Below, in pieces: positions 8,021 through 14,947 of a stretch of 14,975 nucleotides of DNA. Every line of letters begins with the position of its first letter. The first letter of the stretch is position 1. This DNA comes from an uncultured Muribaculaceae bacterium. Lineage in GTDB: Bacteria; Bacteroidota; Bacteroidia; Bacteroidales; Muribaculaceae. Position numbers and translations under genes: made by a program. The stretch lies in the NCBI GenBank assembly GCA_910586455.1, contig CAJUHX010000049.1, positions 1-14,975 on the forward strand. The letters are read 5' to 3'. The notes beneath the pieces were generated by a model that had not been told where the DNA came from, did not search any database, and worked only from the letters and a program-made list of their open reading frames with translations.

Positions 8021-9952
8021 TTACGCGTCGATATTCGCGTAGTTGGCGTTCGACTCGATAAAGTCGCGGCGTGGGCCTACATCTTCGCCCATGAGCATGG
8101 AGAATATACGGTCGGCCTCTGCTGCATCGCTGATATTCACCTGCTTGAGCATGCGGTGTTCGGGCGACATGGTGGTGTCGCGCAGTTCCTGTGCGCTCAT
8201 CTCGCCAAGACCTTTGTAGCGCTGTACCGTGGTACGTTCGCCATGCTCGCTTATGAATTTCTGCACCTGCTGGTCGGTCCAGCAGTATTCCTCGTTTTTG
8301 CCGAGCTTGCATTTGTAAAGCGGCGGAGTGGCCAGGTAGAGGTAGCCGTTCTCGATTATCGGACGCATGCGACGGAAGAAGAATGTCATCAGCAGTGTTG
8401 CGATGTGGGCACCGTCGACATCGGCATCGGTCATTATTATAATCTTGTGGTATGCGAGTTTGCTCAGGTTGGCTTCCTTGGGGTCTTCCTCGGTGCCTAT
8501 GGTCACACGCATGGCCTTGAACAGGTTGGTGATTTCCTCGTTGTCGAAAATCTTGTGTTCCATAGCTTTCTCCACGTTCAGAATTTTGCCTCGCAGCGGC
8601 AATATGGCCTGGAAGCGGCGGTCGCGGCCCTGCTTTGCGGTACCACCCGCCGAATCACCTTCGACTATGAACAGCTCGCAGTCTTCGGCCGTACGGGCCG
8701 AGCAGTCGGCCAGTTTGCCGGGCAGACCGCCGCCGCTGAGGGGCGACTTGCGCAGCACGTTCTTGCGGGCGTTGATGGCGGCATGACGGGCCTGGGCAGC
8801 CAGTACTACCTTGGCTACGATGGTCTTGGCCTGAGCCGGATTCTCCTCCAGATAGTATCTGAGGGCCTCGCTCACGGCTGCCGATACTGCGCCGGCCACT
8901 TCCGAGTTGCCAAGCTTGGTTTTAGTCTGTCCTTCGAACTGTGGCTCCATCACCTTTACCGAGATTACTGCGGTAAGACCTTCGCGGAAGTCGTCGCCGG
9001 AGATTTCTACCTTGGCGTTTTTAAGCAGGTTGTTGTCTTCGGCGTACTTTTTGAGGGTCGAGGTCAGACCGCGGCGAAAACCGCTCAGATGCGTGCCGCC
9101 CTCGATAGTGTTGATATTGTTTACAAACGAGTACACGTTCTCGTTGTAAGTATTGTTGTAAGTCAGGGCTACCTCCACCGGAATACCTTGGCGTTCGGTG
9201 TTCAGGTGTATCACGTCGCCAATCAGCGATTCCTTGTTGGAGTCGATGTAGCGTACAAACTCGCTCAAACCGGTATCAGAGTGGAAAGTTTCACTGCGAG
9301 GTTTGCCGTTTTCGTCGAGGTCGCGCAGGTCGGTAAGGTGAAGTGTTATGCCGGCGTTGAGAAATGCGAGGTCGCGCAGACGGTTTGCCAGAGTCTTGTA
9401 GTCGTATTCGGTAACGACGAATATCGAAGCATCGGGCTTGAAGGTTATTGATGTGCCGGTATGGCTGCTGGTGCCTACCACACGCAGTTCGGTTGTGGGC
9501 TTACCACAGCTGTACTCCTGTACGTATGACTTGCCGTCGCGGTGTACTTCGGCGCGCAGATAAGTCGAGAGGGCGTTTACACAGCTCACGCCCACACCGT
9601 GCAGACCACCGGACACCTTGTAGGAGCCTTTATCGAACTTACCGCCGGCATGCAGCACTGTCAGAACCACCTCAAGAGCGCTCTTGCCCTCTTTTTCGTG
9701 GAGGTCGACAGGTATACCGCGGCCGTCGTCGACTACGGTTATGGAGTTGTCGGGGTTTACTGTTACGTTGATTTCTTTGGCAAATCCGGCGAGGGCTTCG
9801 TCGATTGAATTGTCGACAACCTCGTAAACCAGGTGATGCAGACCTTTGGCGCTGATGTCGCCGATGTACATTGCCGGGCGCTTGCGCACGGCTTCCAGGC
9901 CTTCAAGCACCTGGATATTACTGGCGCTGTAGGCTTCTTTTTCTTCTGACAT
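8021..9952 (-). CDS. gyrB: DNA gyrase subunit B
   Basis: ATPase subunit of the type IIA topoisomerase that introduces negative supercoils together with GyrA. At 643 aa it is the short form without the roughly 170-residue insert of E. coli GyrB. The GHKL ATPase domain shows YEVVDNSIDEALAG (catalytic Glu44, Mg-binding Asn48), VDDGRGIPVD and SGGLHGVGVSCVNALS. The TOPRIM domain has EGDSAGGTAKQGRDRRFQAI and IMTDADVDGAHI. The C-terminal GyrA-interacting region has QRYKGLGEMSAQELRDTTM. TAKQGRDR in the TOPRIM domain, together with the whole-protein resemblance, favours GyrB over ParE. A strong Bacteroidetes promoter lies directly upstream, with a short leader containing a hairpin. The start at 9952 is the only one that keeps the conserved N-terminus. 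Confidence 0.97.
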   Translation of the reverse strand: MSEEKEAYSASNIQVLEGLEAVRKRPAMYIGDISAKGLHHLVYEVVDNSIDEALAGFAKEINVTVNPDNSITVVDDGRGIPVDLHEKEGKSALEVVLTVLHAGGKFDKGSYKVSGGLHGVGVSCVNALSTYLRAEVHRDGKSYVQEYSCGKPTTELRVVGTSSHTGTSITFKPDASIFVVTEYDYKTLANRLRDLAFLNAGITLHLTDLRDLDENGKPRSETFHSDTGLSEFVRYIDSNKESLIGDVIHLNTERQGIPVEVALTYNNTYNENVYSFVNNINTIEGGTHLSGFRRGLTSTLKKYAEDNNLLKNAKVEISGDDFREGLTAVISVKVMEPQFEGQTKTKLGNSEVAGAVSAAVSEALRYYLEENPAQAKTIVAKVVLAAQARHAAINARKNVLRKSPLSGGGLPGKLADCSARTAEDCELFIVEGDSAGGTAKQGRDRRFQAILPLRGKILNVEKAMEHKIFDNEEITNLFKAMRVTIGTEEDPKEANLSKLAYHKIIIMTDADVDGAHIATLLMTFFFRRMRPIIENGYLYLATPPLYKCKLGKNEEYCWTDQQVQKFISEHGERTTVQRYKGLGEMSAQELRDTTMSPEHRMLKQVNISDAAEADRIFSMLMGEDVGPRRDFIESNANYANIDA

Positions 9953-9986
9953 ATCTTGAACGTTCTATTTTTTTCATCGTAGCTCA

Positions 9987-10005
9987 ACGACACGGCAAGT
10001 GTCGT
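9987..10005 (-). other. Leader hairpin in the gyrB 5' untranslated region
   Basis: A 7-bp perfect stem (9987-9993 with 9999-10005) and a 5-base loop lie within the predicted gyrB leader, about 35 bases before the start codon. It could influence mRNA stability or expression. It does not match any riboswitch I recognise. Confidence 0.4.
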
Positions 10006-10019
10006 CGCTTTTTCAAGTG

Positions 10020-10050
10020 CAAAGATAGTGATTTTTTGCCAAACGACAAA
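10020..10050 (-). promoter_or_regulatory. gyrB promoter (Bacteroidetes -33/-7)
   Basis: Read on the minus strand, TTTG (10050-10047) is followed after 19 bases by TATCTTTG (10027-10020). This matches the primary Bacteroidetes sigma factor consensus TTTG-N19-TAnnTTTG in both boxes and spacing. The predicted start of transcription is near 10013, giving a leader of about 60 bases. It is the best promoter match in the window and lies just after the thioredoxin-like gene's stop, so gyrB can be expressed independently of that gene. Confidence 0.8.
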
Positions 10051-10080
10051 ATTTTCAGCGCTCCTTCGCACCTCCTGCCG

Positions 10081-10581
10081 CTACGATATTATCTCGCTGA
10101 GTCGCGCCGGGTCGGGATTGTGGCTCACTATGCGTCCCTGAGGCGAAACCAGCAGACTGCCATAGCCTTTCTCAAGGTGGTATGTGCGGTATATGGCTTC
10201 GGCCTCGGGCCGGCTGACACAGTACTGGTCGGCCGGATTGAGGCTGTCGCGGCGAACTATCTCGCGAAACATTTCGGGCGAATCGTCGAAGTTTATTCCC
10301 ACAAAGCGGGCATCAGCCGGATGATTGACATTAAACCAGGCATTATAGCGGTTACAGGCCTCGCGTGAGGCTGCGTCGCTGCTGCTCCAGAAAGTGATAA
10401 GTACATATTTACCCTTGAGCTCATCGGCGTTTATAGCGCTCTGAACCCGGTCGAGTTGCACTACCGGCGCCTTCTTGCCTACGGCGGTATCCGATGGCTG
10501 CGTGCCTATTCCGGCCGAGGCCACTATCAGCGCCAGCAACAGGCTGCCGGTAAGTATTGTCTGTTTTATAGTGTGTGGCAT
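10081..10581 (-). CDS. Exported thioredoxin-fold protein lacking the CxxC motif
   Basis: A 166-aa protein with an N-terminal hydrophobic signal or anchor (TILTGSLLLALIVASAGIG, about residues 8-26), placing it in the periplasm or on the inner membrane. The rest resembles the TlpA/AhpC-TSA thioredoxin fold: GKKAPVVQL entry strand, LKGKYVLITFWSSSDAASRE, FVGINFDDSPEMFREIV and LVSPQGRIVSHNP. Where active TlpA-like proteins have WCxxC, this one reads WSSSDAAS (65-72). The position before the last strands, normally a cis-proline, reads GYGSLLV. The only cysteines, Cys76 and Cys121, are not placed as a redox pair. It is therefore probably not a disulfide oxidoreductase; a binding or structural role is more likely. 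It lies upstream of gyrB on the same strand and diverges from the oxalate operon. No precise function can be assigned. Confidence 0.78.
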   Translation of the reverse strand: MPHTIKQTILTGSLLLALIVASAGIGTQPSDTAVGKKAPVVQLDRVQSAINADELKGKYVLITFWSSSDAASREACNRYNAWFNVNHPADARFVGINFDDSPEMFREIVRRDSLNPADQYCVSRPEAEAIYRTYHLEKGYGSLLVSPQGRIVSHNPDPARLSEIIS

Positions 10582-10614
10582 TTTTGTATGTTTTTTATAA
10601 ATAAAACGAGTTTT

Positions 10615-10653
10615 ACCGCTCTAAGGTTTGATGAACTATTAGCCGGGAGCGGT
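10615..10653. repeat. Inverted repeat in the divergent gap before frc
   Basis: ACCGCTC (10615-10621) and GAGCGGT (10647-10653) form a 7-bp perfect inverted repeat with a 25-base spacer. It lies in the 144-base gap between the divergent thioredoxin-like gene and frc, about 73 bases upstream of the frc ATG. It could be an operator or part of a weak hairpin. No convincing TTTG/TAnnTTTG promoter for frc was found in this gap. Confidence 0.35.
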
Positions 10654-10725
10654 TGTTTTATTGCTGAAAATATTTTCTTACACATTTTTATTCATTAAAA
10701 GATTATTATTTAAAAACAGACAATT

Positions 10726-12030
10726 ATGAATACCGCCCCTCTCCAAGGTGTCAAAGTTGTAGACTTCACCGAAGTCCAATCCGGACCATCATGTACTCAG
10801 ATGCTTGCATGGCTGGGTGCAGAAGTTATCAAAATAGAGCGTCCCGGCGTTGGCGACGCCACCCGAAAGGAACTGCAGTTCGACCCCGACGAACCATCGT
10901 ATTATTTCCTTCAGCTGAACTCCGACAAAAAATCGTTGGCGCTCGATGCCAAGACTCCCGACGGCAAGGAAATACTTACCCGACTAATCAAGGAATGTGA
11001 CATCTTTGTAGAAAACCTGCACCCCGGCGCAATGGACAAGTTAGGCTTCTCGTGGGAGGCCGTACATGCTCTGAATCCACGCTGTATATACGGTACTATC
11101 AAAGGTTTTCCACTGTCATCGCAGTACAAAAACCTAAAAGCTTACGAGCCTGTGGCCCAAGTGACTGCCTTAGGTGCTTCGACTACCGGATGGTTCTCGG
11201 GCGAATATAATATACCCACTCAATCGGGCGCGGCCCTTGGCGACTCCAATACCGGCATGCACCTGCTCATAGGCCTGCTGGCCGCTCTGTGCCGGCGTGA
11301 GAAAACCGGCGAAGGCTCGTATGTATATCAGTCGATGCACAATGCCTGCCTGAATCTATGCCGTATCAAGACACGCGACCAGATGACTCTCGACCGTATA
11401 GGCTATCTGACACAGTTCCCGCAGTACCCCGACCAGAAATTCGGCGACTGTGTGCCCCGTGCCGGCAATATGGAGGGTAGCGGCGTTCTTGGCTGGACAT
11501 ATAAGTGCAAGCCTGCCGGTGGATATGATACCGCTGAAGACGGCAACAACTATGTATATATCATCCTGCAGCGCGGAGCCAAGGATTTCGAGGCTGCATG
11601 CAAGGCTATGGGCTTTGAAGACTGGCTCACCAACTCCGACTTCAACACAGCCGATGCCCGCGACCGACACAAACATGCCATATACGAGCGAATCGGGGCC
11701 TGGACAGCCGACAAAACCAAGTTTGAGGTGGTAAAAATACTCGGCGAAGCCGGCGTGCCTGTGGGTCCGGTTCTCTCAACCAAGGAGGTAATGACCGACC
11801 AGACTCTATACGACGGCAATACCCTTGTAAAAATTCAGCAAGGCGGTAAAATCGGCGAATTTGTAACCGTAGGCTGCCCCTTTACCATATCAAACTACCA
11901 GCCTGTGTACGGCCCGTGTCCCGAACTCGGCGGCAACACAGGCGAGATTCTTAAATCGCTGGGATATACCGACAAACAGATTCAGCAATTTGCCGCAAAC
12001 GGCACCACCGCACCTCTGAAAAAAGCATAA
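10726..12030 (+). CDS. frc: Formyl-CoA:oxalate CoA-transferase
   Basis: Class III CoA-transferase (EC 2.8.3.16) that activates oxalate by moving CoA from formyl-CoA, giving oxalyl-CoA and formate. At 434 aa it is close to the Oxalobacter Frc and E. coli YfdW lengths (about 416-428). The N-terminus GVKVVDFTEVQSGPSCTQML and IKIERPGVGDATR match the family. The catalytic aspartate is Asp173 in SGAALGDSNTGMHL, equivalent to Asp169 of Oxalobacter Frc. The stretch CLNLCRIKTRDQMTLDRIGY and YPQYPDQKFGDCVPR are especially YfdW-like. Two departures are visible: the mobile glycine loop (GGGGQ in characterised enzymes) reads EGSGV, and the residue aligned with Trp48/Gln48 is Glu49. The oxc gene starts 2 bases after its stop, so the two are translationally coupled partners. 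The assignment is strong; oxalate as substrate is supported mainly by the neighbouring oxc. Confidence 0.95.
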   Translation: MNTAPLQGVKVVDFTEVQSGPSCTQMLAWLGAEVIKIERPGVGDATRKELQFDPDEPSYYFLQLNSDKKSLALDAKTPDGKEILTRLIKECDIFVENLHPGAMDKLGFSWEAVHALNPRCIYGTIKGFPLSSQYKNLKAYEPVAQVTALGASTTGWFSGEYNIPTQSGAALGDSNTGMHLLIGLLAALCRREKTGEGSYVYQSMHNACLNLCRIKTRDQMTLDRIGYLTQFPQYPDQKFGDCVPRAGNMEGSGVLGWTYKCKPAGGYDTAEDGNNYVYIILQRGAKDFEAACKAMGFEDWLTNSDFNTADARDRHKHAIYERIGAWTADKTKFEVVKILGEAGVPVGPVLSTKEVMTDQTLYDGNTLVKIQQGGKIGEFVTVGCPFTISNYQPVYGPCPELGGNTGEILKSLGYTDKQIQQFAANGTTAPLKKA

Positions 12031-12032
12031 TC

Positions 12033-13784
12033 ATGACAACTCAGAATAATAACAACTCCGCACCTGCCCCGAAATTTCCGGAGCAGGTTACCGGCATGTA
12101 CATACTTGCCGAGGCTCTGCGCCGGGTGGGGCTCGACACTGTATATGGCCTCGTGGGCATACCCGTAACCGAAGCCGCCTACGCCATGCAGAAAATAGGT
12201 GTGCGCTATGTGGGTTTCCGCTTCGAACAGCAGGCCGGTATGGCCGCGGCGACCCATGGCTACCTCACCCGCAAACCGGGCGTGCTGCTCACAGTGTCAT
12301 CGCTGGGATTTATGAACGGGCTTACAGCCACAGCCAACGCCACCGTGAACTGCTACCCCATGATACAGATCTCCGGGGCTACCGACCCATCTATGGTCGA
12401 CATGAAAATGGGAACTTATGAGGAACTCGACCAGCTCAACACGGCTCGCCCGCTGGTAAAGCTGGCTCTGCGATGCACCCATGCCAAAGATATTCCGTCG
12501 GCGGTGGCCCGCGCCTACCGTGCAGCCGTCAGCGGAAGGCCGGGCGGCGTGTACATCGACATGACCACACCGGCATTAGCCGAGGTTATGAACGCTACCG
12601 AGGCTGAAAAACTATTCTACGACCCTGTGGACATTTATTCGCCGACAGCACCTAACATCGACGCCGTAAAGCGTGCCGCCGACATCATAGCAGCAGCCCG
12701 ACGCCCTGTAATATTATTGGGAAAAGGAGCCGCATACGCAAGGCTTGAAGACCGTGTTAAAAAGCTCGTCGAAAGCTATAACATACCTTATCTGCCCATG
12801 TCGATGGCTAAAGGCCTGATGCCTGACGCCGGCCCGCTGAGCGCGTTGTCGTGCCGCTCTACCGTTATGAAAGAGGCCGATGTGGTAATAGTGACCGGCG
12901 CCCGTCTGAACTGGATGCTATCGTTCGGCCGAGGCAAGTGGAATCCGGACATCAAGTTCGTACAGCTCGATGTAGAGCCGCAGGAAATCGACGTCAATGT
13001 GCCGATAGCCGCCCCGGTAGTAGGCGATATGGCTCTGAGCCTCGACGCCCTGCTGGCCGAACTGAAAACCCGCAGCCTGAACACCGACCCTCAATGGATT
13101 ACGATGCTGCAGAACGAAGCAAAAGACAAGAAAGCCAAGTTCACAGCCCGGTTGAACGAAGCAGCAGGACTCATACCTATGAATCACTGGAGCGCTCTTT
13201 CGGCCATAAAGCCTGTGCTTGAAGCTAATCCGGATGTGATTCTGGTGAACGAAGGCGCCAACACGCTCGACGACACACGCGTCACCATTGACATGAAGCT
13301 GCCTCGGCACCGTATCGACTGTGCCACATGGGCAATAATGGGCATGGGCATGGGTTCGTGCGTGGGCGCCGCCATTGCCACAGGCAAGAAAGTGGTGGCA
13401 ATCGAAGGCGATTCGGCTTTTGGCTTCTCAGGCATGGATTTCGCTACCATCTGCCGCTTCCGGCTGCCTGTAACCGTGGTGATATTCAACAACGGAGGCA
13501 TATACAACAACATTGGCGTGAACCCGGCGACCGACCCGGCCATAGAACACGACCCGGCACCGACCACGCTCGACCTGCATGCCCGATACGACAAGATGGG
13601 CGAAGTGTTCGGTGTTCCGGGCTACTATGTAACCACGCCCGACGAACTTGCGAGGACACTGCGTCAGGCAATAGACTCGTGTGCCCCTGCCATAATCAAC
13701 GTGCAACTCGCCGCTGATTCCGGCAAGGAAAGCGGTCACATAGGATATCTGAACCCTAAGCCGCTGATTAATTTCACAGTTTAA
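12033..13784 (+). CDS. oxc: Oxalyl-CoA decarboxylase (ThDP-dependent)
   Basis: Converts oxalyl-CoA to formyl-CoA and CO2 (EC 4.1.1.8), consuming a proton; formyl-CoA returns to Frc. The 583-aa protein has the three-domain layout of thiamine-diphosphate enzymes. The Pyr domain carries the cofactor-activating Glu65 (FRFEQQAG, Glu56 in Oxalobacter). Tyr129-Glu130 (TYEELDQLN) match the active-site Tyr120-Glu121. The middle domain has LLGKGAAYA, GARLNW and QLDVEPQE, regions that bind the activator ADP in characterised enzymes. The PP domain has the metal/ThDP motif EGDSAFGFSGMD through NNGGIY (Tyr491, equivalent to Tyr483). The C-terminal lid ESGHIGYLNPK keeps the serine (567) and has His569 where Oxalobacter has Arg555. 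It overlaps neither neighbour but is 2 bases from frc and 21 bases from the permease, which indicates one operon. Acetolactate synthase is excluded by the lid and the CoA-enzyme motifs. Confidence 0.96.
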   Translation: MTTQNNNNSAPAPKFPEQVTGMYILAEALRRVGLDTVYGLVGIPVTEAAYAMQKIGVRYVGFRFEQQAGMAAATHGYLTRKPGVLLTVSSLGFMNGLTATANATVNCYPMIQISGATDPSMVDMKMGTYEELDQLNTARPLVKLALRCTHAKDIPSAVARAYRAAVSGRPGGVYIDMTTPALAEVMNATEAEKLFYDPVDIYSPTAPNIDAVKRAADIIAAARRPVILLGKGAAYARLEDRVKKLVESYNIPYLPMSMAKGLMPDAGPLSALSCRSTVMKEADVVIVTGARLNWMLSFGRGKWNPDIKFVQLDVEPQEIDVNVPIAAPVVGDMALSLDALLAELKTRSLNTDPQWITMLQNEAKDKKAKFTARLNEAAGLIPMNHWSALSAIKPVLEANPDVILVNEGANTLDDTRVTIDMKLPRHRIDCATWAIMGMGMGSCVGAAIATGKKVVAIEGDSAFGFSGMDFATICRFRLPVTVVIFNNGGIYNNIGVNPATDPAIEHDPAPTTLDLHARYDKMGEVFGVPGYYVTTPDELARTLRQAIDSCAPAIINVQLAADSGKESGHIGYLNPKPLINFTV

Positions 13785-13805
13785 CCGGCCCTAACACTTT
13801 AAGCC

Positions 13806-14774
13806 ATGAACATCTCTCATGTAATTCTCTATGCCATAGTACCTATCATAGTAGTGATGCTTGCCGGATTCATATCGGGCAAGAAAGGTGTGTTCACGGG
13901 CGAGGACGCAAAAAAGTTCAACAAGGTTGTGCTCGATTACGCATTGCCCGCCGCATTGTTTGTGTCGATTGTCCAGGCCACACGCGAAGACCTGGTTAAG
14001 GACATCCGCCTCACTCTGGTTTCGACCGCAGGTATCATGGCCTGCTTTATGGCGGTTTACTTTGTATTCCGCATGTTCAAGAAAAATACAGGCGCCGATG
14101 CGGCAGTGAGCGCTCTGATCAGTGGCTCGCCCACAATCGGATTTTTGGGTTTTGCCGTACTCGAGCCTATATTCGGCACCAGCCCGAGTGTGGCGCTGGT
14201 AGTAGCCATAGTCGGCATTGTGGTAAACGCCATCGGCATCCCGGTTGGTCTGTCGCTTATGAACGCCTCGCTCGAAAAGCAGATGCCCGGCAAGAAGCAC
14301 GAAAGTGCCTGGAAGCCGGTGCTTCATGCACTTGAGCAGCCTGTGGCATGGGCGCCTGTTCTGGCCGTTATATGGGTTGTAGCCGGCATTCCATGGCCCG
14401 ACTACCTGAGTCCGTCGTTCAACCTTATCGCCAAGGCAAACGCCTCGATGGCTGTATTCTCGGCAGGCATCACGCTTTCGGCCATCAAGTTTACAGTCAA
14501 CCGGCAGGCTGTACTCGGCTCAATAATGAAAATGGTTCTTATGCCGGCCGTGATACTTGTACTGGGTCTTCTCGCGCACATGGATCCGCTGAACCTTAAA
14601 ATGCTTGTAGTGGCGGCAGCCCTGCCTCCGGCATTCTCGGGCATCATCATCGCCGACGAATACAACACCTATGTAGCCACCGGCACTTCGTCGCTGACAT
14701 TGTCGGTAATACTGTTCATTGGCTTCTGTCCGTTATGGATATGGCTAACCGACATGGCATTGCAGGCGTTCTGA
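13806..14774 (+). CDS. AEC-family permease, candidate oxalate/formate transporter (YfdV-like)
   Basis: Integral inner-membrane protein of 322 aa with about ten hydrophobic segments (near residues 7-25, 39-58, 68-90, 105-123, 127-150, 178-194, 208-227, 237-258, 263-283 and 294-315). It is the layout of the auxin efflux carrier/malate permease (AEC) family. Family-like stretches are KKFNKVVLDYALPAALFVSI, SMAVFSAGITLS and ALPPAFSGIIIADEYN. It lies 21 bases after oxc and is the last gene before an intrinsic terminator. The gene order CoA-transferase, decarboxylase, AEC permease is that of E. coli yfdW-yfdU-yfdV. Transport of oxalate in, formate out, or exchange of the two is inferred from context only; the sequence does not show substrate or direction. 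Other AEC members move malate, malonate or other carboxylates. Confidence 0.88.
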   Translation: MNISHVILYAIVPIIVVMLAGFISGKKGVFTGEDAKKFNKVVLDYALPAALFVSIVQATREDLVKDIRLTLVSTAGIMACFMAVYFVFRMFKKNTGADAAVSALISGSPTIGFLGFAVLEPIFGTSPSVALVVAIVGIVVNAIGIPVGLSLMNASLEKQMPGKKHESAWKPVLHALEQPVAWAPVLAVIWVVAGIPWPDYLSPSFNLIAKANASMAVFSAGITLSAIKFTVNRQAVLGSIMKMVLMPAVILVLGLLAHMDPLNLKMLVVAAALPPAFSGIIIADEYNTYVATGTSSLTLSVILFIGFCPLWIWLTDMALQAF

Positions 14775-14794
14775 TAAACTTCAGTTACTCTGAC

Positions 14795-14829
14795 GGCTGA
14801 CAGCGCCCCTCAGGCGTTGTCAGCCTTTT
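14795..14829 (+). terminator. Rho-independent terminator of the oxalate operon
   Basis: A 13-bp stem (14795-14807 with 14813-14825, one G-U pair, otherwise perfect), GC-rich, with a 5-base loop CCTCA, followed directly by TTTTATA. It begins 20 bases after the permease stop. This is a classic intrinsic terminator and marks the end of frc-oxc-permease. Confidence 0.92.
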
Positions 14830-14930
14830 ATATATGCCGGAAGGCTTGGAAGGCACCTGAAATTTATAGTATTTTCACGCTGTCGGTTTGGAAGCTTGAC
14901 GTTTTTTCTTTAATTTTGCGCTTAATTAGC

Positions 14931-14938
14931 TATATTTG
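14931..14938 (+). promoter_or_regulatory. Bacteroidetes -7 element of the next gene
   Basis: TATATTTG matches TAnnTTTG and lies 9 bases before the ATG at 14948. The upstream sequence is T-rich but has no TTTG at the usual 19-21 base spacing (TTTTG at 14914-14918 is too near). If it is used, the leader is only a few bases long. Confidence 0.5.
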
Positions 14939-14947
14939 CACAATCCG

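Noticed and set aside
6485..9451. Two plus-strand open frames of about 490 codons each, back to back
   Set aside because: They are antisense to rnr and gyrB, both unmistakable genes. The long frames come from low stop-codon frequency opposite the preferred codons, and their translations look like reversed-frame composition.
8021..9952. Reading the gyrase gene as parE (topoisomerase IV subunit B)
   Set aside because: TAKQGRDRRFQAILPLRGKI in the TOPRIM region, the C-terminal QRYKGLGEMSAQEL block and the overall length fit GyrB better.
10654..10725. Promoter for frc in the AT-rich stretch before its start
   Set aside because: No TAnnTTTG match with a properly spaced TTTG or TTG was found; the AT-richness alone produces several partial hits.
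12033..13784. Acetolactate synthase or another ThDP decarboxylase
   Set aside because: The SGHIGYLNPK lid, the YEELDQLN active-site pair and immediate coupling to a class III CoA-transferase identify oxalyl-CoA decarboxylase.
10726..14774. Recent horizontal acquisition of the oxalate operon
   Set aside because: By eye, GC level and codon choice resemble the flanking gyrB and rnr genes, and no integrase, IS, tRNA or direct repeat borders it. A quantitative composition test was not possible.
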